The notes below the pieces were generated by a model. It made no database searches and was not told the origin of the DNA. It worked only from the letters and a program-made list of their open reading frames with translations. Positions 11,809 to 24,661 of a stretch of DNA of 64,000 bases are shown piece by piece; positions within the stretch are counted from its first letter, which is position 1; the number at the start of each line of letters is the position of its first letter. Both the position numbers and the translations under genes were made by a program. Source of the DNA: Juglans regia (Eukaryota > Streptophyta > Magnoliopsida > Fagales > Juglandaceae); contig NC_049914.1 in assembly GCF_001411555.2 (NCBI RefSeq), positions 15,082,798-15,146,797 on the forward strand. The letters are read 5' to 3'.

Positions 11809-13182
11809 AGTGATGGGTGGGGCTGTTGCATAGCCTCCACCTCTACAAATGAACACCTTGCAACATTCCCAACCATTCGTCCCTCCAACCCTTTAACTTT
11901 TTTACCTGCTCTCCCATTCTCCTCTAGGTCAATCTCTGATCTCAGCAACCTCTTAGAAGGTGACAAGTCAATGACCAACTCACTCTTTTTTCCTTGGTCC
12001 CTGGCCCTCATTTTCCATGCACCTTTGACCTTCCCTATGCTACTGTTTGGATTCACCCCTTTGCTCCCCTCTACCTCAAGAAATCCCTTTGTCAACAACC
12101 CTTCACCCTTCTCTGTACTCTTCCCCTCAGAAATTATCTCCCTTATGCTACTGTTTGGGTTCACCCCTTTGCTCACCTCCACCTCAAGAAATTCCTTTGT
12201 CAACAACCCCTCATCCCTCTCTGTACTCTTTCCCTAAAAAAATACCATCTCCCCTAACTCCTTATAACTGCTATTCTTTTCAAACCTTTGCTCCACTACC
12301 TCCTAAGTGGTAGGGACCACTTCTACCTCTTCCTCCATGCATTGATATGCCTCTCCCTCCCTCTCCTTGTTTGACCTTCCTTCACTTCCCTGAATAGTGT
12401 CTCCCACATTTCCATTACTCTTTTCCTCAATCACTGTTTTGTTAAACCTCTCAGATCTCCTCATTCCTTCCTTATTTTTTTGTCTACTCCCAACTCTCAG
12501 CCAAGTACCGTACTGATGCTCCCCATTCATCTCCCCCTTGCAACCCAGAGCACCATGATTAATACATCCACACTTAAAGCAAAAGTGAGGGAGCTTTTCG
12601 TACCTTACAGGAGCCCAAAGAGCCTCCCCCTTCAAGTTGATGGTCATTCCTCTTGCTAATGGTTTGTGAACGTCTACTTCAATTAGAACTCCGAGGATTA
12701 AACCCCAACCATTACCGTCCACCACTTTGCCAAGTGTTCCACCAAGAAACTCCCCTGTCTTCTTGTTCGTACATTTTAAAGGCAAGTCATGCAACTGGAC
12801 CCAGATTCTCTGTGTTAAACTGCATCTGTTGTGGTTGTGGAGGTGTGAGGCCATCAAAGTTCACAAACACAAACAACTGGTTATCAAAGAGCCAGGGTCT
12901 CCTCTCCAATATTCTCTGCTTGTCCTCGAGATTGGCAAATTCCACCACAAAAATATTCAGCCCCACCTCATGGAACTTTGCTCTTCTATTGATCCTCCAA
13001 ATTTTTGCCATAACAGACTCAATCACACCCTTGCTAATCTTCCTCTCTGCCCAAACTTTCCCTACTAGACTCACCTCTTCTTTGTATTTTGAATCTATTG
13101 ATTCAACTCCATCAATGTCAATATTCACTGCCTCCTCCTCGGACAGCTTTAGATTCTCCCACCGATGCTCGAGCTCATTCAT
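11805..13182 (-). pseudogene. LINE A ORF1: DUF4283 and CCHC zinc-knuckle RNA-binding protein
   Basis: ORF1 proteins of this LINE group bind the element RNA. The N-terminus is at 13182 (MNELEHRWENLKLSEEEAV), followed by the DUF4283 domain (FVVEFANLEDKQRILERRPWLFD; then WVQLHDLPLKCTNKKTG near 12820). The zinc knuckle, C-X2-C-X4-H-X4-C in CFKCGCINHGALGC, lies at about 12550-12590. The C-terminal part contains a near-tandem repeat of about 100 bp (about 12050-12120 and 12150-12220), reading KGVNPNSSI in both units. A frameshift near 12800-12860 and a stop near 12240-12300 break the frame. Confidence 0.85.
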
Positions 13183-13420
13183 CTCGCCACCACCAATAAA
13201 CTACAATCACCCTTGAAAACTCGTACTCACCACCACAGGACTCTCTTTCCCCCATCGTGATTTTTTTTTTCCACCAAAAACCCTCTCTGCAACCACCTGC
13301 ACCCTCCTTAGCGCACTGCAAAAATATTTCGTGAACAGTACCTCCACTCCCAACCGCCACTGATTCCGTTAGAATCCTGGTGGACCCCACTTCACCTTAG
13401 CTCCTTCTAGAGAGAAAAAA

Positions 13421-13990
13421 GCGAGAGAAGAATCATCTTAAACTTTTATATTTAGATATTGATATGGTATAAATTGTTCTTCATATTGTTCTCATTTTTC
13501 CTTAAAGCATTTTATATATATAATAATATTCCTTTGTTTATTAGATTGCGAAAATGAAAAACGAATATGATTATTAAAGATTATAGGAGATTATGAAAAA
13601 AAAATTAATTAAAAATATAAAAATAAAAAATAATAATATTTTATTATTATAGAGAGTGTGATAACTAATTTAATGTAGACTTCAAGTTTTGAATAATTAA
13701 TTAAAAGGGAAAAAAACTACATATTAATCAAAATTTGAAGAATAAGATGGCCAATCCAATACTAATGCTCTTAATGGCAATCTATTAAATTGAAGTTAAA
13801 TTGAAATTTTTAACAAATTATATATATATAATATATTTATATAAATTATTTATATAAATATTAAATATTATAATTTTTTATATTAAAAATAAAGAGATTG
13901 TAGAGTGGGGGCAGGACCCGCCCACCCATGCAGGGGCGGGGCGGAGGGGGAGCGGGGCCCCGCTCCCCACCCAGTAACCGTGGACGTCTG
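13421..13990. other. AT-rich intergenic DNA with a GC-rich palindromic end
   Basis: The stretch 13440-13900 is AT-rich and shows no gene. At 13909-13975 it changes sharply to G/C (GGGGCGGGGCGGAGGGGGAGCGGGGCCCCGCTCCCC), which contains an inverted repeat around GGGGCCCC. This may be the end of a decayed MITE or part of the upstream region of the ML gene. I cannot decide from sequence alone. Confidence 0.5.
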
Positions 13991-14238
13991 TTTTTTACTT
14001 GTGTCGAGAGAGTGATTCTTTTGTCTGCTTCCGTGTCAATTTCCTGGTTCTCACATCATTAGGACACTCACACACCCCTTCCGCTCGACACCTAATTCTA
14101 ATCAGTAATCTCTCTCTCCCTCTTTCCCGGGTTTCCCCCACGCAATTGCTTTTTCCTTGCCCTCGGAAGTTAAACATTCCGTGAGGCCTAAACAAGTCGC
14201 CAAAATTCCACCTTATACGTCTGCCGATAGATATTACG

Positions 14239-14239
<1 letters not shown>

Positions 14240-14274
<35 letters not shown>
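14240..14274 (+). repeat. (GA)n microsatellite in the ML gene leader
   Basis: About 17 GA repeats end 23 bp before the ATG at 14297, so probably within the 5' untranslated region. GA tracts are common in plant leaders and core promoters. The mutability of the tract makes it a likely length polymorphism. Confidence 0.9.
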
Positions 14275-14277
<3 letters not shown>

Positions 14278-14296
14278 TCCAAGCAAGAAGCAATCC

Positions 14297-17200
14297 ATGG
14301 ACTCAGTGGCTCCCTTAAAGCTCTCCCTTTTGCTTTTCCTTGCTTCTATATCTTTGGTTCCCGTACCTTTCGCTCAAGCCACGAATGTCAAATACTGCGG
14401 TCAGTTTTTCCTTTCCAGATATTTTTTTGGCTACAATGTTATAGACCATGGGTTCGGAATTATTTTATTTTTCTCTCACAGATTTACTTCGCGATTAGAG
14501 AGAGAGAGTAACCTATCCTATTGAAATATGTAATTCTCAATTCACAAATGGTTTGGCGCTGTGGATTGTGGGTCTAAATTTGTTATTGTTGTTGTTGTTG
14601 TTATTATTGTTATTATTACTGCATTTAATTTATGAATTGTACTTCGGTACTGTGTATAAGATGGAATATGCTTTTCTTCTTCTTCTTCTTCTAAGGGATT
14701 CTGTGGCATGATGCAGATAAGAAAGGTGGCTATCCTGTGAAGGTCCGAGGTGTTAAGATATCACCCAACCCTGTGGTGCCAGGCAAACAAGCCACCTTTA
14801 ACATCTCAGCTTCAACCGGTAATTTTTCAATTCTTGGTGTTTTTATGTTATACTGTCATTTTTTTTTTAGTCTATGGCGAGTCTGCAAAATGCAGTGGGG
14901 ATTGTGCCCCTAATCTCCAAATAGTTTGTACCCACTCGATAATCGCTGCCTGATTTGTACCTTAATTAAGTTAGGTCAAAATGAAACATTATACACCTAA
15001 AAGGGTGGGGAAACTATTGTCACTACATTTTCTTTTAAGGGAAATTTGGTCACACACCCCTTGTGTTTTACCCCCCCGACTTTGGATTAGCTTTCTTAGA
15101 GTGTTTTTTTTATAGGAGGGACAGCTTATAGGCTGGATTAAAATGTCTTTGTACTATTTTTGGACATGGTGTTAAGTTATTGAATATTTTTTTTTTGGAT
15201 AGACATAAGATCTTCATTGCAAATAGGCACAAAAGGCCTTAAGAGTGCTTACAAGGAATAGCATCTATGTAAACAATATTATCAATAGAGTGGGGAACTC
15301 CATGCCACCACAATTCCACATTAGTAATAGACCAAGCATGCCTTGCTAGGTGATGAGCTGCTGCATTAGCCATACGGGAATCATAAGTCTTCTGATTTTA
15401 GTGATAACAGTTCTTCTAGAAGAGCAAGGTGAATCAACACTGTTTATTTCCTCTACTAAGTGTGAACAATCACTCTCAATAAGAAGATTATGAAAGCCAA
15501 TCTGAAAACAGAATTGGAGACCCCTCAAAACAGGCATAGCCTCCACACTTTCTGGTTCTAAGAATTCCTCTTCAACTTTGCTACGTGCCATGATCACCTC
15601 ACCACACACTGCGCAGAATAGCTCCAATACCAGTTTTATTGCAATCAAAGACGAGAGTCCCATCTACATTCAGTTTAAACCAGCCTGGTGGAGGAGGAGT
15701 CCATCTATAATTCAGGTTCTTGACCAAAACCTGCTGCTGACAACATGTGGACTGAAAACCTTTCAAGGAGAGAGCATGGCTTATAACTTGTTGAGGGTGT
15801 AGCCTCACACTTTCACGAATCATTTTATTCCTTCTAAATGTACATGATTTTCTTCTTTCTTTTTTAGCAACTCGATAGGTCCTATCTCTTGTATTCCACC
15901 TTGTATACCTGGGCTTGGCCTATTCTTATTTATACTATCGTTTACTTATAAAAAAAAAAAAAAAGAATAAAATCTGTGAAACATTCAATAGACTCTGTAG
16001 AAAAGATCTCCATAGCAGTTAGTAAAAAAGATCTGAAGAAATCCACTTTCTGTAAGATAGCAGATTTGGTTACCCAATATGCATGTATATCTGGACAAAA
16101 GATCAGTGCATGGGCTACATCTTCCATTGAGGAGGCACAGAAACAACAAGACCCATCCATCAACACCCTTTTCCTGGCCAAATTAGATTTTGTGGGAAGA
16201 ATCTCTTTACATGCCCTCCATGCAAACATTCTGACTTTATGGGGAATTTTCAGTCTCCACATAGCTTTCCAAACTTCTTTCTTGAGGCCTCAGCAGATGT
16301 CTCCCCTATATGAATGGTAGCTAATCCCCTAAAAAATCTGTATGCACTTCGAACAGAAAAAGCTCCACTCCTTTCATGTTCCCAAATCCACTTGTCAGGT
16401 TCATTTGTAAAACTGGGATGAATCCTCAACATTGCCTCAGCTATTTTTGGATTGAAGAGAGACTTGATCTTAAGTATATTCCACCAATGTGTATTACAAT
16501 CAATTAAAGAAGAGACTTGATCATCCAATTCTGCCTGTGCATTTCTGTGTTGGTTAGAAAGACAGAAACTTCATTACTCAGTTCTCGAAAACCAGGAATC
16601 CAAGAGTCATTGAGAATATGTATACTGCTGCCATTACCCACATCCATCTCCCTCCTTTGATCAACAGATTCTTAGCCTCCCATATCCCTCTCCAAGCAAA
16701 AGAGGGTGAATTATCAAGAGTGGCCTCAAAAAGATTAGAAGTAGGGAAGTATCTGGAGTTGTAAATCTTATAGAACAAACTATCTGTGCATTGCAGCAGC
16801 CTCCAACTTTGTTTGGCTAGCATAGCCATATTGAAAGTTTCCAAATCTTTGAAGCCTAAACCTCCCACACTTTTAGGCTTACACATACTATGCTCGCTAA
16901 CCCGATGGATCTTTTTCTCTTCCTTCTTCTGTCCCCACCAGTGGCTTGCCATCATTCCTTCAAGATCAACACATAACTTATGGGGGAGTTTAAAACAAGA
17001 CATGGCATAGGATGGAATAGCTAAGGCCATTGCTTTGAGCAACACCTCCCTTCCCCCTTGAGAAAAATATTGCCCTTCCAACCTTGTAATTTCAACCATA
17101 CTTTATGCCTTATCTAAGCAAATGCAGTCAACTTAGATTTACCTACTAAAGGTGGTAAGCCAAGTATTTGTCATAGTGCTGAATCTGAGAATTTCCCCAT

Positions 17201-20200
17201 AGATCCATAATAGCTCTCTTCTTAGTAGCCTCAGTATTTTGACTAAACACCATGGGTCTTGTCTTGGTTAATCAATTGTCCTGAAGCATCCCCATAACAT
17301 TTCAAAAGCTCAAGTAATCTGCCATTAGTTTCAACACTAGCAGTACAATAAAAGAGGCTGTCATCTGCAAACAACAAATGATTCAAGCTTGGGGCCCCTC
17401 TACAAACTTTGATACCAGTGATGTAATTTGAAACTGCTGCTCTCCTCAGTAAACCAATTAAACCTTTAGTACACAGCAGGAAGAGAAAAGGAGAGATGGG
17501 CTCTTCCTATACTCAATCCTCTAGAAGAATAATATGTCCAGTAGGAGCTCCATTAATAAGAACAGAAAATGAGGCACTTTGAACACATTTCATAACAAGT
17601 TTGGTTAAACTCTCATGGAATCCAAGCTTTAACAAAACTGCTTCAAGAAAGGGCCATTCCACCCTATCATAAGCTTTACTCATGTCTAGCTTTAATGACA
17701 TATATCCCTTCTTACCTCTCCTTTTCCTTTTTAAAAAATGAAGAACCTCATGAGCAACAAGGACATTATCCGAGATCAATCTACTAGGTTAGAAGGCAGA
17801 TTGTGTTTCTAAAACAACAGTAGGTAAGACATTTTTAATCCTATTAGCAATGACTTTAGATATCAGTTTGTATATTACACTACAAAGACTGATGGGTTTA
17901 AAGTCATTGACTCTAACAGGATTCTTCTTCTTGGGGACCATGGTAATAAAAGTATGGCTGACTGCTTGTGGAAAATCACCAGAATTTAAAGCATGGAGGA
18001 CAGCAGCAGATATGGAATTACCAATTTGAGGCTAGTACTGTTGAAAGAATAAAGGGGGCATTCCATCAGGACCTGGTGCCTTCGAGGGGTGCATTTCTTT
18101 CAGAGCTCTACTGACTTCGTCCACAGAATATGGCTTTATAAGATCTGCATTCATCTCCTCTGTGACTTTACTATCTATGTTATCCAGCACATAAGACATT
18201 ATGTGTACCCGCAAAGGAAAACAAAGAAGTAAAATGGTTAATGATGAGGTTATCACAGCATTCTCCTTCATGCCAATGTCCTTCTTCATCCATGAGTTTA
18301 AAGATTCTGTTCTTCTTTTGTCTTTGAGATGCTTTAGCATGGGTTCTTGTTTTGATCACCTTCAGCTAACCACAGGGCTCTAGATCTCTGCTTCCACATC
18401 ACTTCTTCCCTACTTAGCCATTTATGAACTTCATCAGATGCTGCATTAACTTCCTCAGAGTTTAGTTCAAGGGGGTCTCTTTGTTGCACCAGTTTCAGTT
18501 TCTGTCTTGCTTTCTGCAGATTAGAATGCACTCTACCAAATTGGACTTTATTCCATAACTGTAATTTAATAGTACAACCAGATATACTAGACATAACATC
18601 TTCTAAGTGTGACTGAGTACCAAGCAGGTTCCAAGAGTTAGTCACAATCTGTTTATACCCATCTTCTCCCAACCACATAGCCTCAAATCTAAAAGGCTTA
18701 GGCCTTCTTCTTCTAGGTTGGACACCCCATATATCAATTCACAATGGTAAATGGTCTGAGGAACTAGAAACCCCATGAAATACAACAGCCCTTTCAAACA
18801 TGTTACACCAGGCTAGATTTCCCAAGAATCTGTCCAATCGTTCAGAAACTAGAGCTGAGTCATCCCTCTTGTTACACCATGTGTATCTTGGACCACTAAA
18901 CCCAAGATCCTTCAAATTGCAATCAAATAATAACTGGCAGAAGTCCATCATTTGCTGAGTAGGTCTATTCCTCCCTCCCCATTTTTCTCCCTGAGTTAGG
19001 ATCTCATTAAAATCACCAAATACAAGCCAAGGATTTGATTGGCCTCTGGGTATCCTGCATATAAGATTCCAAGTTTCCATTCTTCTTGAGGCTTCTGGTT
19101 GGCCATAAATACCAGTTAGGAACCATTGGTTTGCATCTTCATCTACCTGAGCATCAATATGAGAAGAAGAGTAACTGAGCACTTCTACCTTTATATCCTT
19201 TTTCCATAAAAGAGCCAATCCACCACTACGGCCTGAGGCATCGACAGTTAAGCAATTAGCATACTTTAATTTCACTCTACATAGTTCCATTTTAGCAGCT
19301 CTTAAGTTTTGTTTCTTGAAGAAACAAAACTTCGAATACCACGAGGGTTCCCAAGCCCTCGGGTATTCCAGCTTAGGATCCTCATGGGGCTCGGTGGGGC
19401 TGAACAACAGCCACCACCGAATCAACATGATTAATATCAGATACTTCCTCATCCAATTTTCCTTTATGTTTTAATCTTTTAGACACTCTAGTAGCGTCAA
19501 CACCAGAAATTGAAACAGAAGCCCTTTTAGCACCAGTTTGAGAGCCAATCTTTATGTTGTCATGCATACAAGGATGCTTGGTTCTTTTCCATTTACGTGA
19601 CACAGTGACTTGAGACTTGAATTCATCTAAAGCTTTGTCAGTTCCACCAACTTTAGTACCCAAACCAACTTCCTCAGTAATTGGTAACAAACCACCATTT
19701 GCAACAAGATCCATAGAGACCCCCATCAAACATGTATCATTCAAAATTCCTTTATTAGCATCACATATATCCTATAGAGACTAGAACCCGAATTTTTCTC
19801 ATCACCATAAACTGAAAATAACTGCTTCTTGGAACTTACTTGATTAGGATTGGCCGCATAGTTCAACTGCTTCTTTGACCCTGCAAAATTTGGATTGGAC
19901 CCCTGGTGTAATTGCTCCGAAATATACTCAGAACTGGGATGATCCCCTGTAACTTCCATCTGATAGTTACTCTCGGATTCACGAGAGACCTATTCCTCAG
20001 GATGTACTGATGGACGTCGCTGATCAAGCTATTGGTGGAAACGACTTAGAGTAGGGCTATTATGACCCCCTGCATGGAGCCAAGGACCGTAGGGAAATTC
20101 AGAAACTTTCAAAGAATTCATAGACTCCTCCCAAGCTTACAGTCATGATGGCTATGTCCAATCAATCCACAAAGATAACATAGATTAGGAAGACGATCGT

Positions 20201-23200
20201 ACGTGAAGTTCACCCAGATAGGTTGAGATGATCCCACACATATCTTTTTTCCACGTAAAATAGGCTTTGACACATCCATGCAAACCCTTATACGCAGAAA
20301 CTCGCCACAAGACATTTCATCAGGATCTAAATCAATAGCCACCACCTCGCCTAAAGCCTTCCCAATAATGTTTCCCATAATAGCATTTCGTGCCATAACT
20401 GGTAGGTCATGGAGACGGACCCAAAATAGTGCCTCAGTAAGATGAATTTGGTGAGTTTGTTTCAATCCGTCCACATCACTTGTTAAAACAAGTTGCTTAT
20501 CAAAGCTCCAAGGGCCATCACGTTTAACACGATCTTTATCTTTCATATCTTCGAACTCAGCAATAAACAATGTTGGTTGTAAATCACGAATGGTTAATGC
20601 ATAGGGCGCCAAACCTTCTTCATGGTAGACTTAAGTGCTTCCTTGTTGAAATGTTTGGAGGTTAACAACTTGAACAACAAACATCTTTCACCCCTAACAA
20701 GAACATCCCCCAACGAATGCTGCTCAATCTTCAGAACCTCTTCCTCCTGTTCAGTTAACGACAAGTGCGCATACGAAGAATCAAGATTTGGATCCATACT
20801 GTGTCAAGTATGCACCGAGAGCATCAAAGTAACGTTGAATCAAGATGAGTGATGAGAACCTGCACTCGACAGGAGAGAAACCTCTACCCCAGAGAGGAAA
20901 TTAAAAAAATAAAAAAAAGTTATTGAATATTAATAAACAAGTGAAGTTGCCAAAAGAGAAATGACTACCACCTGATCAAGGTCGATAGAGTGGGCCATCG
21001 TGGACGTCGCATTTGAAAGCGTGGTGGAATGTTATGATCCGGAAAGTTTTTTTTTTTTTGATAAGTTATGATCCGGAAAGTTAAAGGCTTTATCAAATTA
21101 GTATCCAACAGTTTTAGGGTTTTTGGATCAATAGTTGGGCCCTTAACAAAACATGTTTTAATTTGTTGACTTATCTTTCTATCGTTTAGGTTTTGTTTGT
21201 ACAAGGAGCCATCTTCTTAGGTCGAGATTGATACAAGTGGAGTTATGTTGTTACTTTATGATGTAAGGCATCTTTTGATCACTCTTAAAATGAGAGCATC
21301 CTTAATCACAACCCACCCAGGGACATGCCAAATCTGCATTATACTCCAACAATACTAGTCAAAATTATAATTGGATCTCTTGGAGACATCATGAAATGCC
21401 TTCACAGTTCACTCGTCTATGTATTATAAATATAAATGTCAAGAAGTTCTCTCTTCAAAGAAATTGTGGGATTTCATTTTTGGCTCTTCCTATACTCAAT
21501 TCGGGTTGTTGTAGGGCCATTGTTTTGAATTTCCATATCCTGCTTTGCTTAGACTGAAATCTCATCCAAAATGTCTTTTTTTTTTTTTCATTGCATGTTT
21601 ACTCTTCTTGTACTTACTTCAGTTGGTGCATTTTCTCTGGACGTTTTTTGTTTTGGCATTTTCAATGAACGTACACGATATCTTTCATATGCAGGCAAAG
21701 TCATTGATGGTGGGAAAGTGGTCATTGAGGTTTCTTTCCTTCGAGTGCCTGTTCATACTGAAAAGCATGATCTTTCTGAGGAGATATCCTGCCCTATTGC
21801 AGTAGGCAACTTTGTCCTCTCACATACCCAAACTCTACCAGTATTCACCCCGCATGTAAGTTTGTTTCCCTTTGCTAGTTTATAACTTTTGCCCTATGCA
21901 TGTACATTCTCAATGTATACACCTAAATGTACAGTATATTAAACTGGTACATTTCAGTTGGTGCTTATGATATGAACGATAAAGCATGAATTTATATCTA
22001 CTATCTTTAGTTGTTGGCGTTTAGCTATGACATTGAAAGCAGTTCTATAATATCCTGGTTTGTGTATAGGAAGATGGTAAATGAATCCCACATTGCTTGG
22101 GAATGAAAAGTTCAAGACCTTTATAATTCTATCAACAATCATAATCCTGACTAATCCTTTTAGAGTATGGACCCATACATAGTAGCTTGGGCCTTCCATA
22201 GGTCACTGCAAATAGTATTAGAGCCTATTCCAATCAGAAGTTTGGGACTTGAGCCATGGCACCTATGATGGATGGAATGGCCTGAGGAGGATATCAGGGA
22301 TTTAAGGGAGTGGGATTGTAATACCTCGGATTGTAGTGAATTGTGAATGAGATCCTTCATTGCTTAGGAGAGATGAGTTCAAGCTTGTAACGATTATGAG
22401 GGATTTTAATTGTATCCTTGACTGGTCTTTTGGAATATGGGCCCAAATGTGGCTTGGGCTTTCCTTATTTTGTTTCAAGTTCTTGATAGATAGAAATGGA
22501 ATAGGAAAGAGAGTAAAAGAGAATTGTTGATTGTTTGACAAATAAGAAAGGAATAGGAAAGTGGAATAGAAGTAATTTCATTTGTATCTTTGTTGAAGCC
22601 TTGATAGATTTGAACATATATTTTTTTGATAGATTTGAACACATTCAAGGGCAATGATACAAGAAGTAATTTTCATTAGCATCCTTGTTGAAGCATTGAT
22701 AGATTTGGACATATTTACAAGAGTAATGGTACAGAAAACAACTCCTACAACTATTTTACGAAAACAAGTTGTAAAATAGTTATAGGAGTATCATTGTATT
22801 ACAAAAATATTCTTCATTTAAAACTGCCTTGTTAGAAGGGTTGTCTTGATCATTTTTCCTATTTACAAACTTAGCTTCTGCCTTGTTTTACTAAGGTGTA
22901 AGTTTGTGTTCAGTCGTCTTGTTTTAAAGTTCTTGGTGTTTATTTCTACATCATCCTTTACCTCCAGAATATGTTTCATATGTTTAGTGTTGCACTCATG
23001 CATCTTATTTTTTACTACTTTTTTCATGTTTTTATTCTTGAGATAGGAACTGGGAAGCACTCCAAAGAATCAGCTTCTTGCCTGTTTAAGATGATGATGA
23101 GCGCGCTTTTTCTTACTTCTGTTTTTTTGTAGCCTTTGTATGAAATTATTTTTGCTAACTTTCATGGTCTCACCGGTAGTCTTTAGCCTAATATAGCATC

Positions 23201-23375
23201 TATATTTAACCATCATTGCAATTTTATTTTTGTGTTTGACGTCATGACTTATAGTTTGTGGTATCCACAGGGCCCTTACACGCTAAAGATGAAATTAGAG
23301 GATGATAAAAATCAACTGTTGACTTGCATTAGCTTCGATTTCAAAATTGGCTCTGGATCTCTTGAAGTCTTCTAG
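14297..23375 (+). CDS. ML-domain (MD-2-related lipid recognition) secreted protein, four exons
   Basis: Plant ML proteins are small secreted or vacuolar proteins that bind lipids and are often annotated as phosphatidylglycerol/phosphatidylinositol transfer proteins. Exons: 14297-14399, 14717-14818, 21695-21855 and 23271-23375. All junctions are GT-AG and the phases agree, giving 156 residues, the usual family length. Residues 1-28 are a signal peptide (hydrophobic [18 protein letters not shown], cleavage likely after AQA). The mature protein starts [19 protein letters not shown], typical of the family, and continues with [37 protein letters not shown] and [10 protein letters not shown]. Cysteines are C34, C101 and C141; N63-I-S is a glycosylation sequon. 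Many plant homologues have D-L-C-E-E where this one has D-L-S-E-E (S96). Intron 2 (14819-21694) holds an antisense LINE; intron 3 is 1.4 kb. I saw no stop or frameshift, so the gene looks functional. Confidence 0.93.
15174..15188. repeat. Target-site duplication of LINE B, left copy
   Basis: AAGTTATTGAATATT here recurs exactly at 20917-20931, flanking LINE B. It marks the original uninterrupted intron 2 of the ML gene. Confidence 0.9.
15346..19385 (-). pseudogene. LINE B ORF2: endonuclease, reverse transcriptase, zf-RVT, RNase H
   Basis: ORF2 starts at 19385 ([15 protein letters not shown]), overlapping the ORF1 stop as ATGA. A frame change near 19310-19340 leads into the endonuclease ([34 protein letters not shown]; down to 18739). 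The linker is at 18334-18678 and 18032-18340 ([17 protein letters not shown]). Reverse transcriptase follows at 17513-17779 ([14 protein letters not shown]), with the F-A-D-D box at about 17365-17376. The connection region is at 16578-17099, zf-RVT at 15942-16262 ([24 protein letters not shown]), and the RNase H-like domain at 15346-15823 ([22 protein letters not shown]). Numerous frameshifts and stops make it inactive. Confidence 0.9.
19382..20797 (-). pseudogene. LINE B ORF1: DUF4283 and CCHC zinc-knuckle protein
   Basis: RNA-binding ORF1 protein of LINE B. The start at 20797 ([20 protein letters not shown]) leads to a frame break near 20600. DUF4283 continues at 20118-20612 ([34 protein letters not shown]) with the zinc knuckle [14 protein letters not shown] at about 20140-20180. 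The acidic/basic C-terminal tail is in the frames 19741-19959 and 19382-19744, separated by a stop. It ends in TGA overlapping the ORF2 ATG. Confidence 0.87.
20917..20931. repeat. Target-site duplication of LINE B, right copy
   Basis: Exact copy of 15174-15188 next to the 5' end of LINE B. Confidence 0.9.
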
Positions 23376-24281
23376 ATGAATAGCTAGCACATGGTCCTAG
23401 ATTGGTGCGTAATCCCAGTTAGAATTGAATCTCCAGTCCGGTGAGTATATAGTGTACTTTTTAGTGGCGTGTAATCCCAATCCCGGTTGGCATTTGGTTG
23501 GTATTCTCAGACAAAAAATACCAACTAAAATAAGGTGGTAATCTCTACCTCTGGTACTTAATAGTTGTATATGATGTCTCCATCGCGTTCGAAACTCTTT
23601 TTCATTTAGTTCGCTGTTTGTGGATTACAATGCATCCTCCTCATTGGCAAGCTTGTGTCACAGAACATAGTCAGGGAACTCTTAAATATGATAATAGAAC
23701 TGAATGTAGAAAATAGCCGGAGAACTGGATGTCTCCTCTCTTATTGTTGGGTACCATAGCTGCTATGGCTGTTCACCCGGATGCGGATTTGATTATAGCC
23801 GGAATCCGGGTACTCGACTATAACTGGATCAGCATCTTTTTAAACAAATTCCAAATCCCATCGCAAAAAAACTAACCAAATGCTATAAATAGAGCTTATA
23901 GCATGCGAGACCAAGAAAATGTGCACTTAATATTTGCTTTACAGGCAGTCGCTATATTTACATGTCAGACGAAGAAAAGGAAATGAAAATATCTACAAAT
24001 TAAGATAGAGAAGAGGGAGAAAATAAAAAAGAACTATGGTTACAAGTGATCTGTTTGAGAGAAACAGAACAATTAAAGACAAGATTTGGTTTTGTAATAT
24101 GGTCACCTTCCTTGAATAAATTTAAGACAAGATTTGGTTCCATGAGCACCAAACTTCCAATTCAGTCAAACACAACCCCTGCAGAAAATGCAGCAAGTTA
24201 CTAATAATCCGATTTATGGCAAATCAGCAAGGGGCAGAACAAAGCAGCAAGAGGAGCAGGAGATGACTCGCAGCAAGTTAC
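23376..24281. other. 3' flank of the ML gene and intergenic DNA
   Basis: Probably holds the 3' untranslated region (first few hundred bases). From about 23760 a GCTGTTCACCCGGATGCGG phrase suggests an old MITE fragment. No coding sequence is supported. Confidence 0.5.
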
Positions 24282-24661
24282 CCTGGTTTGGATAGAGAGA
24301 TACTTCTATTTCATCTCATCTCAATATTCAAACATCACAAACACAAACATTTTTCAATTTCAAATCTTAAACTTTTTCATCTAATCATTATCTAATTATT
24401 ACAATTTTCCCTAATTTTTAAATAAAATACAAAAAATAATTCAACTTTTTCAAATCCCAAAATAAAAATTATATTAAAAAATTATATTATGATGATATTT
24501 TAATTTTATAACTTTTTTATTCAACTTTTTATCTTCCATTTTTTAAAATCCCATAAAATATTTTAACTCAAACTATTTCTAATTTATCTCATCTCAACTC
24601 AAATACTTCATTATTATTTACAAACAATTTCAACTTATCACATCTCACTATACAAACCAGG
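24282..24661. mobile_element. MITE with imperfect 19-25 bp terminal inverted repeats
   Basis: The left end CCTGGTTTGGATAGAGAGAT and the complement of the right end CCTGGTTTGTATAGTGAGAT differ at two positions. The 380-bp interior is AT-rich with CATCTCATCTCAA motifs at both ends. There is no coding capacity. I could not fix a convincing target duplication, so the superfamily is open. Confidence 0.8.

Larger units (their letters stand above)
11780..13420 (-). mobile_element. LINE A, 5' portion (ORF1 and start of ORF2)
   Basis: The 5' half of the LINE whose 3' half lies at 1-2171. It holds the ORF1 frames (11805-13182), the ORF2 start at 11808 and a leader up to about 13420. The 5' boundary is approximate because its matching target duplication would lie beyond the window start. 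Confidence 0.85.
15189..20916 (-). mobile_element. LINE B, full-length, inserted in intron 2 of the ML gene
   Basis: A 5.7-kb non-LTR retrotransposon antisense to its host gene. The 3' tail appears as a T run at about 15187-15196 next to the left target duplication. The 5' end abuts the right duplication at 20917. It contains ORF1, ORF2 (endonuclease, RT, zf-RVT) and an RNase H-like end. Without it, intron 2 would be about 1.1 kb. Confidence 0.92.

Noticed and set aside
13909..13975. GC-rich palindrome as a CpG island or promoter of the ML gene
   Set aside because: It resembles the GC-rich end of a decayed MITE, and no TATA or leader position could be tied to it. Noted only as intergenic sequence.
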